Of a stretch of DNA of 33,222 bases, positions 1 to 7,990 are shown in pieces (the first letter of the stretch is position 1; each line of letters opens with the position of its first letter). The DNA is taken from NCBI RefSeq assembly GCF_004362395.1, contig NZ_SNWE01000032.1, positions 1-33,222 of the forward strand. Reading direction: 5' to 3'. This stretch comes from Salegentibacter sp. 24 (GTDB taxonomy: Bacteria > Bacteroidota > Bacteroidia > Flavobacteriales > Flavobacteriaceae). Under the pieces are notes generated by a model, which searched no databases, had not been told where the DNA came from, and worked only from the letters and a program-made list of their open reading frames with translations. A program made the translations under genes and the position numbers.

Positions 1-58
1 AACTTTTCCGATAAGCTCCATCTCTTGTATTTCATATTTCAAAGGTATAAATTGAAAT

Positions 59-535
59 TTAAAATATCACTCCGATCTTATTGGGGGCTAAATTAATAGC
101 GGCATCACCTTGAAGCAATTTTCTAATTTCCTGAATTACATTTAAAAAGGCAGTATTGGGACTGCTCCAATTAGCAATGGCTTTTCCATCCTCAGGGAGT
201 GCTTTGAATTTTTTAAAAGGTGTATTTAGCCAATCACAATCTTCAATCACTATAGGTATAATAATGAGTTGATCCCTTTCTTCCATAGTCAAAGCCTGTT
301 CAAATTCCTTTTCGTAACAATAGTTCGAATTAATATAATCAGGGCTCAATAGGGCAATAAAAAGCTTGCTGCTAGATAATGAGTCAGAGATTGCATTATC
401 CAATTTTCCTCCTGCCAAAATATCCTTATCTGTCCAGGTTGAAATCAGATTTTCTCGTTGGAGTTGAGCTAAATGCACATGTAAGCGGTCTAAAAACCTC
501 TGGTCTACGTGGCTGTAAGATATAAATGCTTTCAT
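59..535 (-). CDS. TIR-domain protein
   Basis: A 158-residue protein that is essentially one TIR domain. The N-terminal strand motif KAFISYSH (residues 2-9), the middle segment SSKLFIALLSPDYINSNYC (about 55-73) and the following helix CYEKEFEQAL (73-82) are the usual TIR landmarks. Glu77 sits where the catalytic glutamate of NAD-cleaving bacterial TIR domains lies, which is known family behaviour and not shown here. No fused sensor domain, signal peptide or membrane segment is visible. It is downstream of the type I restriction operon on the same strand, so a defence-effector role is plausible, but a partner sensor would have to be encoded beyond the left edge. It could also be a non-enzymatic adaptor. 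Confidence 0.88.
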   Translation of the reverse strand: MKAFISYSHVDQRFLDRLHVHLAQLQRENLISTWTDKDILAGGKLDNAISDSLSSSKLFIALLSPDYINSNYCYEKEFEQALTMEERDQLIIIPIVIEDCDWLNTPFKKFKALPEDGKAIANWSSPNTAFLNVIQEIRKLLQGDAAINLAPNKIGVIF

Positions 536-608
536 AATAAAATTATTACTAATTCAATATTCGTCTGTCCTCCCTTCTACTTATTTTAGAAGTTGTGCTA
601 CTATTTAT

Positions 609-1154
609 TTATTTCCCCTCAAGTATTTTTTTCTTCTCGCTTTCAAACTCTTCTTCCGTCAAAACCCCACTATCAAAAAGCTCTTTAAGCTTCGCTAATT
701 GGTCATACTTATCAGTTGAACTTGGTGCAGTTTCATTTTCTTCGCTGCAGTCATCGATTTCGCAGGTTGCAATGGCATTTTCAATATCGAGCGTGTAATT
801 GGTTATATTACCACCTCCAACAGTAAAAATGACTCCTTTGAATCTTTTTTTATTATACTCCTTAATTTTTTTGACCGTTACTATTAAACCGGAGTTGGTA
901 GATCCTAACCTATTTTGTTCTGCGTTGTATTTTGCATTATTGGTAGCCGTCAAAGCTGCTCCCCAACCAGCCATATTAACATATACAAATCTCCCGTCGG
1001 TATCAGAACCCCTGCCGAGTTTTATTTCATCTCCAACTTCATAGGTTATTCCATTGGAAGCTGTGTATTCATCTAATTTCTGGACTCTTTTTTGTGCCTG
1101 AATTGAGTATAGGCTAAGTATGCTAATAAGCACAATAAGGTAATTTCTTTTCAT
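609..1154 (-). CDS. Secreted protein with C-terminal SHOCT domain
   Basis: A 181-residue protein starting with a hydrophobic signal peptide (residues 1-20, ending near SIQAQ), so it is probably exported. The middle region (about 25-135) is a beta-rich segment that I do not recognise. The last 35 residues (KLKELFDSGVLTEEEFESEK) match the SHOCT motif, a short amphipathic helical module found at protein ends, often linked to oligomerisation. It lies between the TIR gene (74 bp away) and hsdR (52 bp away) on the same strand, but an exported protein fits poorly with a cytoplasmic defence role and may simply be a neighbour. Confidence is high that it is a gene and low about its function. Confidence 0.82.
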   Translation of the reverse strand: MKRNYLIVLISILSLYSIQAQKRVQKLDEYTASNGITYEVGDEIKLGRGSDTDGRFVYVNMAGWGAALTATNNAKYNAEQNRLGSTNSGLIVTVKKIKEYNKKRFKGVIFTVGGGNITNYTLDIENAIATCEIDDCSEENETAPSSTDKYDQLAKLKELFDSGVLTEEEFESEKKKILEGK

Positions 1155-1206
1155 AATTGATTATTTAATATTTACCGTTTACTTAATATTTAGTTTAGTT
1201 TTTTGA

Positions 1207-4200
1207 CTACGAATCATATGAATTACCTACTCCATACCTTCCCTTAAAATAATCATACAACAACTCTGTCTTCACTGCTATATCTCCATCTTCATAAGTA
1301 GGGTATGGTAGTTTTTCATATAGATAATCATTTATAGCCTTCCTTACGGCTGCTGAAGTCTGGACTTTTTCAGCCCAACTATCAACGGTAAATTCATGGG
1401 CCTTTAGGCGTTCTAATAATTTTTGTGCAGCCGATTTTACTGTGGCTTTTTCCTTGTCGGTAATCTTCTTGCCTTTGTTCAGCATATCAAATACAATTAA
1501 CTCATCTTCTGTAAGATCTTCCTTTCCTGCCCTTTTTTCTTCTTCACTTAAATCCCGAAATAGCCTAATTAACTGATCAAAAATTTCTTTAATGGATTTA
1601 TATTCTTTCCCCAAATTATAATCCTCAATTATCTTTTGATACCGCTCATAATAATCTATTCTTAGCGGATTATTATTCAAAAGCTTTTCCATTTTTTTAT
1701 TTACCCGGTCTTTTAAAGATTGAACGGCTATATTTTTATTTCCCTTAATCTTCAAAAATTCCTCCTCAATTCTTTTAAAGTCCAAACTGCTTAAATCTAC
1801 TGTTTCCCCGTATCCTTCTATCTTTTTAAGCTCGGTGTTATAGGTTTCTATAGATTCATTTACTACATCTTGTACTTCCTTTACGATATAGGAAATATCT
1901 GAAGCTTCAACTTTTTCATCAATAAGCGAATAAAGTCCGTTAATGGCATCTCTGCGGTCTTTATATTCATAAATCGCATTATCGGGCATTAGTGCCTTGT
2001 ATTTCTTAAATACCTCCCGGGCTAGTACTCCAAATTTATTCCTGCTTTCATCTGATCTACAAACCGCATTATATCCTTCTTCCAGAAATTTAATACGGTA
2101 TAAATTATCATCTGCCTCAAGAACTTTCTCCAAGTTAAACTCGCATTCATTCTTCAGGAACAGTTCAGTTGCCAATAAAGTCTCTTCAAGTTCCCCTACC
2201 AGTTCCTCCAGGGGTTTAACCGGTTGGTCAATCCCACCTTCCGGACCTTTGCCACCATTTTCGCCTCCGCCGTCCCCATATACAGCCAAAGCTTTTAAAA
2301 GCGCTTTATAGGTCTCTATATAGTCTACAATTAAGCCGTTGTTTTTTCCTTCGTGTACCCGGTTTGCCCTGGCAATGGTTTGCATCAGGGTATGGGATTT
2401 TAAAGGTTTATCCAGGTAAAGCGTGGAAAGGGATTTTACATCAAAGCCGGTGATCCACATCGCACAAACAATCGCTAAACGAAAAGGATGGTTTTCATCC
2501 TTAAATTCCTTTTCCAGATCCCTGGTATTCATTTTTAATCGATGGGGTTCTATATCGTAGCCCCAGGCCCTGAATTTCTCTATTTCATTTTGCTCATGAC
2601 TTACAATAACACTAAGCTCAGTTTCCTTTGTCCAATTGCGGTTTCTATAGGCTATTATTTGTTCTTGCTCGTCATGGATTAACCGGATACGTTTCTCTTC
2701 AGTGGTGATATAATTCTGCCATTCTTCTGAAATGAAGTCATACATCTTTACCGCTGTAATCTTATCTAAAGCAACAAATAATGCTTTGCCCTTATAGCCC
2801 CGGGTATTAAAATGTTGTACCACATCCTTGGCAATTGCCCTTAATCGTTTATTTGCAGTAAGTATAGGGTATTCCCTGGCAAAAAGTTTTTCCAGTTTTT
2901 CTTGCTGGTCACCCTCCAGCTCAAACTCTTCAATTTTGTTCCTGATCTCTTCATTAATCTTCGGATTTTCCAGCTTTAGTTTCTCTCCCCTATTTTCATA
3001 GTATAAAGGAACTGTTGCACCATCTTCAATAGAGCGTTTAAAGTTGTAAGTAGAAACATAGTCGCCAAATATCCTTTTGGTAAGTTCATCATTCTTAAAA
3101 AGTGGTGTTCCCGTAAAGCCCATAAAAGATGCCTTAGGTAAAGCCTTTCGCATATTCAAAGCAAGACTTCCGCCCTGGGTTCGATGAGCTTCATCTGAAA
3201 TTACAATGATGTTTTCTCGCTGGGTTAATTCTTCTTCAAAATTGAATTTATGAATCAGTGAAAAGATATATTTTTTATCGGTTTGCAGCAGTGCTTTAAG
3301 ATTTTCTCCGCTGCTGGCTTTAGATTTTTTATCGGTTACCGCTCCCACTCCGTTAAAAGTGCCGTAGATCTGCTTATCTAGTTCTGCCCTATCGGTTATG
3401 AGCACAAAAGTATAGCTACCTACCGTTCTTAGAATCTTTTGGGTAAGGAAAACCATGGAATAGGATTTCCCACTGCCCTGGGTATGCCAGAATACTCCAA
3501 GTTTTCTAGATTCCTCAGGAGTGATTTTTCCTGCTTTAGTTTTAGCATTTAATTCTTTGAAATGATCTATAGCTTTGTTTACTCCAATAAACTGGTGGTT
3601 TCTTGCTACCAATTTGGCTATTTTCCCCAGGGAATCATCAAACAGAATAAAGTTCTCGAAAAGATCTATTAGCCTGCTTTTCTCACAGGTTCCTTTTAAA
3701 GCTTTGTCTAAACTAATTACGCCTTCCTCCTCTTCACTTATTCTCTTCCAGTCGTTGAAATGTTCAAACCTTGACGTGATAGAGCCTACTTTTGTTTCTA
3801 TTCCATTACTAAGGATAATGAAAGCGTTATAATAAAAGATTGCCGGAATAGTTTCTTTATAATCGCTTAGGTTGGTTTCATAAGCAACCCTGATCTTCCG
3901 ATGATGGGCTTTTAATTCAATAAATACTAGTGGAATTCCATTAACAAAACAAACTACATCAGGTCTTTTTCTCCGTTTAGATTTTCCTTCTATCCATAAC
4001 TGTTGTACCACCAAAAAATCGTTTTCTTCCGGTTGCTCGAAATTGAAAACCTTTATTTTTTTATTGCGTACAATTTCCCCCTTCTCATCTTTATAAGTAA
4101 CCGGAATACCATCTTTTAGAAAATCGTGTTTTTCCCGGTTGATTTCCGGCAGGGCTTTAGTGGCATCTTTAGCACTGAAAATCTCCCAGGCTTTCTGATA

Positions 4201-4413
4201 AGCCTGAGAAGGTAGATTTTTATTTAGTCCTTTTATCGCTTTAAGAAAACGATGCTTTAACAGCACCTCAGCAGCAGAATCTCTTCCAATTTTACCGTTC
4301 TCCCCAAATTTCTCCCCCTGGTACACATTGGCGATTTGCCAATTTAATTGATTTTTAAAAATATCAATACTGGTTTTCTCAATTAATGCGTCTTCGGAGT
4401 AGTTGTTACTCAT
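1207..4413 (-). CDS. hsdR: Type I restriction enzyme, restriction/translocase subunit
   Basis: A 1068-residue HsdR, the ATP-driven DNA translocase and endonuclease of a type I restriction-modification complex. The N-terminal nuclease domain shows the PD-(D/E)xK pattern (Pro151-Asp152, then E166-x-K168). The superfamily 2 helicase motor follows: Walker A QGSGKSY (312-318), the DEAH box at 407-410, and motif III FTGTP near 433. The helical C-terminal region that docks on the methyltransferase follows. Length and domain order are normal and no catalytic residue is missing. It is the last gene of the hsdM-hsdS-small ORF-hsdR series, starting 6 bp after the 78-residue gene, so it is almost certainly cotranscribed with it. 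Confidence 0.97.
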   Translation of the reverse strand: MSNNYSEDALIEKTSIDIFKNQLNWQIANVYQGEKFGENGKIGRDSAAEVLLKHRFLKAIKGLNKNLPSQAYQKAWEIFSAKDATKALPEINREKHDFLKDGIPVTYKDEKGEIVRNKKIKVFNFEQPEENDFLVVQQLWIEGKSKRRKRPDVVCFVNGIPLVFIELKAHHRKIRVAYETNLSDYKETIPAIFYYNAFIILSNGIETKVGSITSRFEHFNDWKRISEEEEGVISLDKALKGTCEKSRLIDLFENFILFDDSLGKIAKLVARNHQFIGVNKAIDHFKELNAKTKAGKITPEESRKLGVFWHTQGSGKSYSMVFLTQKILRTVGSYTFVLITDRAELDKQIYGTFNGVGAVTDKKSKASSGENLKALLQTDKKYIFSLIHKFNFEEELTQRENIIVISDEAHRTQGGSLALNMRKALPKASFMGFTGTPLFKNDELTKRIFGDYVSTYNFKRSIEDGATVPLYYENRGEKLKLENPKINEEIRNKIEEFELEGDQQEKLEKLFAREYPILTANKRLRAIAKDVVQHFNTRGYKGKALFVALDKITAVKMYDFISEEWQNYITTEEKRIRLIHDEQEQIIAYRNRNWTKETELSVIVSHEQNEIEKFRAWGYDIEPHRLKMNTRDLEKEFKDENHPFRLAIVCAMWITGFDVKSLSTLYLDKPLKSHTLMQTIARANRVHEGKNNGLIVDYIETYKALLKALAVYGDGGGENGGKGPEGGIDQPVKPLEELVGELEETLLATELFLKNECEFNLEKVLEADDNLYRIKFLEEGYNAVCRSDESRNKFGVLAREVFKKYKALMPDNAIYEYKDRRDAINGLYSLIDEKVEASDISYIVKEVQDVVNESIETYNTELKKIEGYGETVDLSSLDFKRIEEEFLKIKGNKNIAVQSLKDRVNKKMEKLLNNNPLRIDYYERYQKIIEDYNLGKEYKSIKEIFDQLIRLFRDLSEEEKRAGKEDLTEDELIVFDMLNKGKKITDKEKATVKSAAQKLLERLKAHEFTVDSWAEKVQTSAAVRKAINDYLYEKLPYPTYEDGDIAVKTELLYDYFKGRYGVGNSYDS

Positions 4414-4419
4414 GTTAAT

Positions 4420-4656
4420 CTACTTAATTTCTACCCTATCTATTAATTCTACTGATTCAACATTGAAAAGATGAATCCTTTCTATATTCTCCTCTGCTCC
4501 CACAGTTAATATTACCGCAGTATGAAGCGCTTCTCCTTCGGTTATATAAGCGTGACCTTGATGCAGAAATGTTTTTCTAGTACTGCCATCCTTAAATCTT
4601 ATTTCTACAACGTCTAAGGAGGCTAATTTCAAATTATTAAATTCTGTTATGTTCAT
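4420..4656 (-). CDS. Small conserved-looking protein inside the hsd operon
   Basis: A 78-residue protein wedged between hsdS (3 bp gap) and hsdR (6 bp gap), so cotranscription is nearly certain. The sequence is rich in alternating hydrophobic and polar residues (LDVVEIRFKDGSTRKTF, HTAVILTV, IHLFNVESVELI), suggesting a small beta-barrel or beta-sheet domain. There is no signal peptide, membrane segment, HTH or metal motif. I do not recognise the family. Its position suggests a role in assembly or control of the restriction subunit, for example an HsdR-binding or anti-restriction safety factor, but this is inference from context only. Confidence 0.75.
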   Translation of the reverse strand: MNITEFNNLKLASLDVVEIRFKDGSTRKTFLHQGHAYITEGEALHTAVILTVGAEENIERIHLFNVESVELIDRVEIK

Positions 4657-4659
4657 ATT

Positions 4660-5838
4660 TTATACTTCTAAAGTTCTATTCATTAAACGGGGCAGTAAAA
4701 GATCGCGAGCTTTTTTAAGCTTATCAATTTGATTATTTAAATTCTGAATTAGAAAACTTTGTTTGTTCACAATATGTTCAAAGTCCTTTATTATCTTTTC
4801 GTCAGGAACAACTATCTCCATATTTAAGATATAGCTCTTATTAGCGTGAGGAATTGCAGCACCAGTATTTTTTGAGATTATATCATTTTCATTTAATTTG
4901 AAATATTGATAACAAAATTGCTTCCCCATTCTTTCATCAGTTATTCTCAAAACCGCCAAAGTTGAACCAATCGCCCCACCTATACTCTTTAGGACAATTC
5001 CGCTACGTGAACCATCCATAACCATTAGAGTCTCCTCCTCTTCAGTAATTCTTAATTTAAAATTTTCCGCATATCGATTTGCTCTTCTTTCCAAGACATC
5101 AATTAAAAGATAAGGTACACTTCCGGGAATCGGCTTATCTAATTCTACTTTAGGTTTCTTCCCTTTAATTATCTTTATACAATCATCTAAAATTACCGAC
5201 TCCCACCCTTCCGGCAGACCAGTTTCTTTTTTTATTGGCGTGCTTTCACTTCCGGGAAACCTGAAATTTACGAACCATTCCTTATATAAATGCTGTGCTG
5301 CTTCTTCCAGGAGTTTAATGCGTTTAAGGTTGGTTTCAATAAGAATATCATAGTTCGAAAGAATATTAGCTATTTTAACCTGTGTCTGATATTCAGGTAT
5401 TAGGCTCTTTTTTGACAAAAGTTTTGCCATACTCAAATTTTCACGTGCTGCTCCTACTGAAATTCTTTTTAGTTCATCTTTTATTGTGTCAAGAAGGTAT
5501 TTCACAAAAAGATTTGTAGATACATCCTTATAAGCATTAAATCCAATTACACTGTCTGGAAAACAAGCCTCCACATTAAGAATTGCGGATTCTGCTGTAT
5601 TTGCTCCAACTATGGAGATACAAAGAGTTCCCGGACTCCAAAGAAGACTTTGAGCTAATCCAAATTCATTATATGTTTTTTGAAAATCATTTATAAACAA
5701 ATTGGAAGCTTGAATTTCTGCAGTTTGGATTAAAGGATATTTTCCTCCCAATAGTTTCTTATCATTTCTGGGACGATGACGTGATTTACCACGTTTAAGT
5801 TCACCTAATTGATCCAAGGTTTTTAATTCCCAATTCAT
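4660..5838 (-). CDS. hsdS: Type I restriction enzyme, specificity subunit
   Basis: A 392-residue HsdS, which recognises the bipartite DNA target for both methylation and restriction. Two target-recognition domains are visible: TRD1 from the N-terminus (WELKTLDQLGELKRGKSRHR) and TRD2 from about residue 205 (GLPEGWESVILDDCIKIIKG). Each is followed by a conserved helical spacer; the first contains ILIETNLKRIKLLEEAAQ, the second ends in KARDLLLPRLMNR. The YKEWFVNFRFPG segment between halves is typical of this family. Its ATG overlaps the hsdM stop by 4 bp (5835-5838), indicating translational coupling. The recognition sequence cannot be read from the protein. Confidence 0.95.
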   Translation of the reverse strand: MNWELKTLDQLGELKRGKSRHRPRNDKKLLGGKYPLIQTAEIQASNLFINDFQKTYNEFGLAQSLLWSPGTLCISIVGANTAESAILNVEACFPDSVIGFNAYKDVSTNLFVKYLLDTIKDELKRISVGAARENLSMAKLLSKKSLIPEYQTQVKIANILSNYDILIETNLKRIKLLEEAAQHLYKEWFVNFRFPGSESTPIKKETGLPEGWESVILDDCIKIIKGKKPKVELDKPIPGSVPYLLIDVLERRANRYAENFKLRITEEEETLMVMDGSRSGIVLKSIGGAIGSTLAVLRITDERMGKQFCYQYFKLNENDIISKNTGAAIPHANKSYILNMEIVVPDEKIIKDFEHIVNKQSFLIQNLNNQIDKLKKARDLLLPRLMNRTLEV

Positions 5839-7724
5839 AAGCCTAATTCATTAAAGTTTGCCTGGATCTGGTTTGCAAGCTCAGCAGCTTCTTCATTAAG
5901 TCCTTGTAATTCCAATTTAATTTCTCCCATCCGTGTTTCAAAGTCAAAATCTTCATCTTCCTCCACAGGGGCTACTCCAACATATCTCCCGGCAGTAAGG
6001 CTATAGTCATTATCAGCAATGGCTTCTTTATCTACTACTTTACAAAGTCCGGACACATCAACATATTTCCCTTCCGGAAATCGCTGTGTAAGCCAGGCAG
6101 TTTCTTTAGTAAAATAAAGACTTTGGTTTACTGTTTCTGTAAACTTTGAAACCAGGCGTTCGACTTCAGCAATTTTCTTTTGGAGTCTTTCTTTTTTGTC
6201 TTTATGCTTTTTATAGTCTTCAGATCTCAGCAGCTCTTTACTGTCATTAACAAAGGCTTTAACAGCATTATTTATCAGTCTTTTTTCCTCTTTTAGGTTT
6301 TCAGCAGAAAACGTTTTAAACTCATGTTCTATACTTTCAGCTTTCTCAATTTGCTTAGCCAGGTTTTGAGCTTCAGTAAGTGAATTTTCAGCCGTAGTTT
6401 TATATTCGGTTAAAACCTTTTCAAAATAGGAATTATCACCCCTATACATCGCTACCAGAGCGTGAATATTTTTTAGTTGTTCCTCAGTAAAATCGTGAAG
6501 ATTTGTAGATACTTTTCTATAAACATCCCTAAGATCCAGCATCAGGGTTTGGTCTGCCCGAATTTCATCTTTGGCTTTGGCTTTATCAAAAAACCACAAA
6601 GAACAAGGCAGCGATCTGGTATAGAAAAACTTTGTACCTATAGAAACCATTACATCAACCGCACCAGTTTCCACCAGCTTCTGGCGAATCAGTTTTTCAG
6701 AATGCCCGGCATCTGAGGCAGAAGAAGCCATCACAAACCCGGCTCTTCCACTGTCATTTAAATAACTATAGAAATACTGAATCCAAAGGTAATTGGCGTT
6801 ATCATTATTTGGTAGACCAAAAGGAAGTCGCCTGTCATTCTTTACGCTATCTTTTCCTTTATCTACCCCATCAACATTAAATGGAGGGTTCGCCATCACA
6901 AAATCACACTGCCCAACGAGTTCATGGTGATCTTCATAAAAAGAATTTCCCTGAAGAATATTGGCATCCAAACCGTGAACCGCCATATTCATTTTAGCCA
7001 GTTTCGTGTTGGTATCGGCTTTTTCCTGTCCGTAGAAAGTAACTTTCTTAGAGGCATCAGTAAGTAACTCCTCTTCAATAAAGTGTGCTGACTGTACAAA
7101 CATACCGGCACTCCCACAAGCAGGATCGAAGACGGTGCCGTGATTAGGTTCAATAATATTTACAATAGCATTTACCAGACTTGGCGGGGTAAAAAATTCA
7201 CCACCTTCCTGCGCTCCTGTCATTGCAAATTTGTTGAGGAAGTATTCATATATCCTTCCAAATACATCTCCGGTAACATTATTCAACTCCTCATCATTAA
7301 AAATGCGAATAAGCCGGAATAAAAGATCTTTTTCGAAAAGCGTATATTCTTTGGGCAAGACTCCGTTTAGCACTTCATATTCTTCCTCAATGCTACGCAT
7401 TGCATTATTTAGAAATTCACCGGGATCCTCAACTGTTTTGAGATTAGCTATAGTTTTCCACTGTGCATTTTCAGGAAGGAAAATAGCTTTGGCATTTAGA
7501 AAGTCGTTTTTACTGACAGCTCTTTTCCCCCGCTGTGGATGTGAAGGCAAAGATTTTTCAATCTCCTCCTTAGCCACCACAAAACGGTTATAGGCGTGTC
7601 TCAAAAAGATTATTCCCAGAACCGGAAAGCTATATTCAGATGCAGTAAGTTTAGAATTTGCCCGAAGGTCATCGGCAGCTTTCCAGAGTTTATTTTCCAG
7701 ATTTTTGAGTTGGTATCTTGTCAT
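5835..7724 (-). CDS. hsdM: Type I restriction enzyme, N6-adenine methyltransferase subunit
   Basis: A 629-residue HsdM that methylates adenine in the HsdS-selected site using S-adenosylmethionine. The N-terminal helical HsdM domain (about 1-150) is followed by the catalytic domain with GEFFTP (175-180), SAM motif I FDPACGSAGM (199-208) and catalytic motif NPPF (279-282). The C-terminal third is an extended, charged coiled coil (about 430-540), making it longer than the roughly 500-residue classic form; this is common in Bacteroidota. It is the first gene of the operon and is coupled to hsdS by a 4-bp overlap. Nothing suggests inactivation. Confidence 0.96.
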   Translation of the reverse strand: MTRYQLKNLENKLWKAADDLRANSKLTASEYSFPVLGIIFLRHAYNRFVVAKEEIEKSLPSHPQRGKRAVSKNDFLNAKAIFLPENAQWKTIANLKTVEDPGEFLNNAMRSIEEEYEVLNGVLPKEYTLFEKDLLFRLIRIFNDEELNNVTGDVFGRIYEYFLNKFAMTGAQEGGEFFTPPSLVNAIVNIIEPNHGTVFDPACGSAGMFVQSAHFIEEELLTDASKKVTFYGQEKADTNTKLAKMNMAVHGLDANILQGNSFYEDHHELVGQCDFVMANPPFNVDGVDKGKDSVKNDRRLPFGLPNNDNANYLWIQYFYSYLNDSGRAGFVMASSASDAGHSEKLIRQKLVETGAVDVMVSIGTKFFYTRSLPCSLWFFDKAKAKDEIRADQTLMLDLRDVYRKVSTNLHDFTEEQLKNIHALVAMYRGDNSYFEKVLTEYKTTAENSLTEAQNLAKQIEKAESIEHEFKTFSAENLKEEKRLINNAVKAFVNDSKELLRSEDYKKHKDKKERLQKKIAEVERLVSKFTETVNQSLYFTKETAWLTQRFPEGKYVDVSGLCKVVDKEAIADNDYSLTAGRYVGVAPVEEDEDFDFETRMGEIKLELQGLNEEAAELANQIQANFNELGL

Positions 7725-7990
7725 GTATGGGGCGTGATAATTCCAGAGTTTGTTTATCTGTGATTTACAGCATTTTAATTCGCCTAACGGGTGTAGGGAG
7801 TGTTAAGCGTGGTACAATTTAGGAAAAATTAAGAATTTACAGAATATATATCTATTACAAAATTACACTAGGTTGATTTTTTAAGATAAATCTTACTCAC
7901 TTTATAATTAATATGGTATAAAACAGCAAACAGATATTGGGCTTATTAACTCCTTAAAACTTCATCTGTATTTTATCAATTACACCATTA
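7725..7990. promoter_or_regulatory. Intergenic region upstream of hsdM with candidate promoter and inverted repeat
   Basis: This 266-bp gap separates the methylase at 7991 from hsdM. On the minus strand 7865-7858 reads TAATTTTG, matching the Bacteroidota -7 consensus TAnnTTTG, about 130 bp upstream of hsdM; no convincing -33 element accompanies it. Between it and hsdM is an imperfect inverted repeat, CGCCTAAC (7781-7788) and GTTAAGCG (7802-7809), 7 of 8 positions complementary, which could be an operator or an RNA hairpin in the leader. Both are sequence observations without functional support. Confidence 0.35.

Noticed and set aside
1-58. Possible partial gene on the minus strand (MELIGKV from 21 to 1, or MKYKRWS from 35)
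   Set aside because: Fewer than 12 codons are inside the window, so neither start nor family can be judged.
1997-2311. Plus-strand 104-codon frame antisense to hsdR
   Set aside because: It lies wholly inside a well-supported gene, is Ser/Pro-rich in the way antisense frames are, and has no domain signal. Other plus-strand frames inside minus-strand genes were dropped for the same reason.
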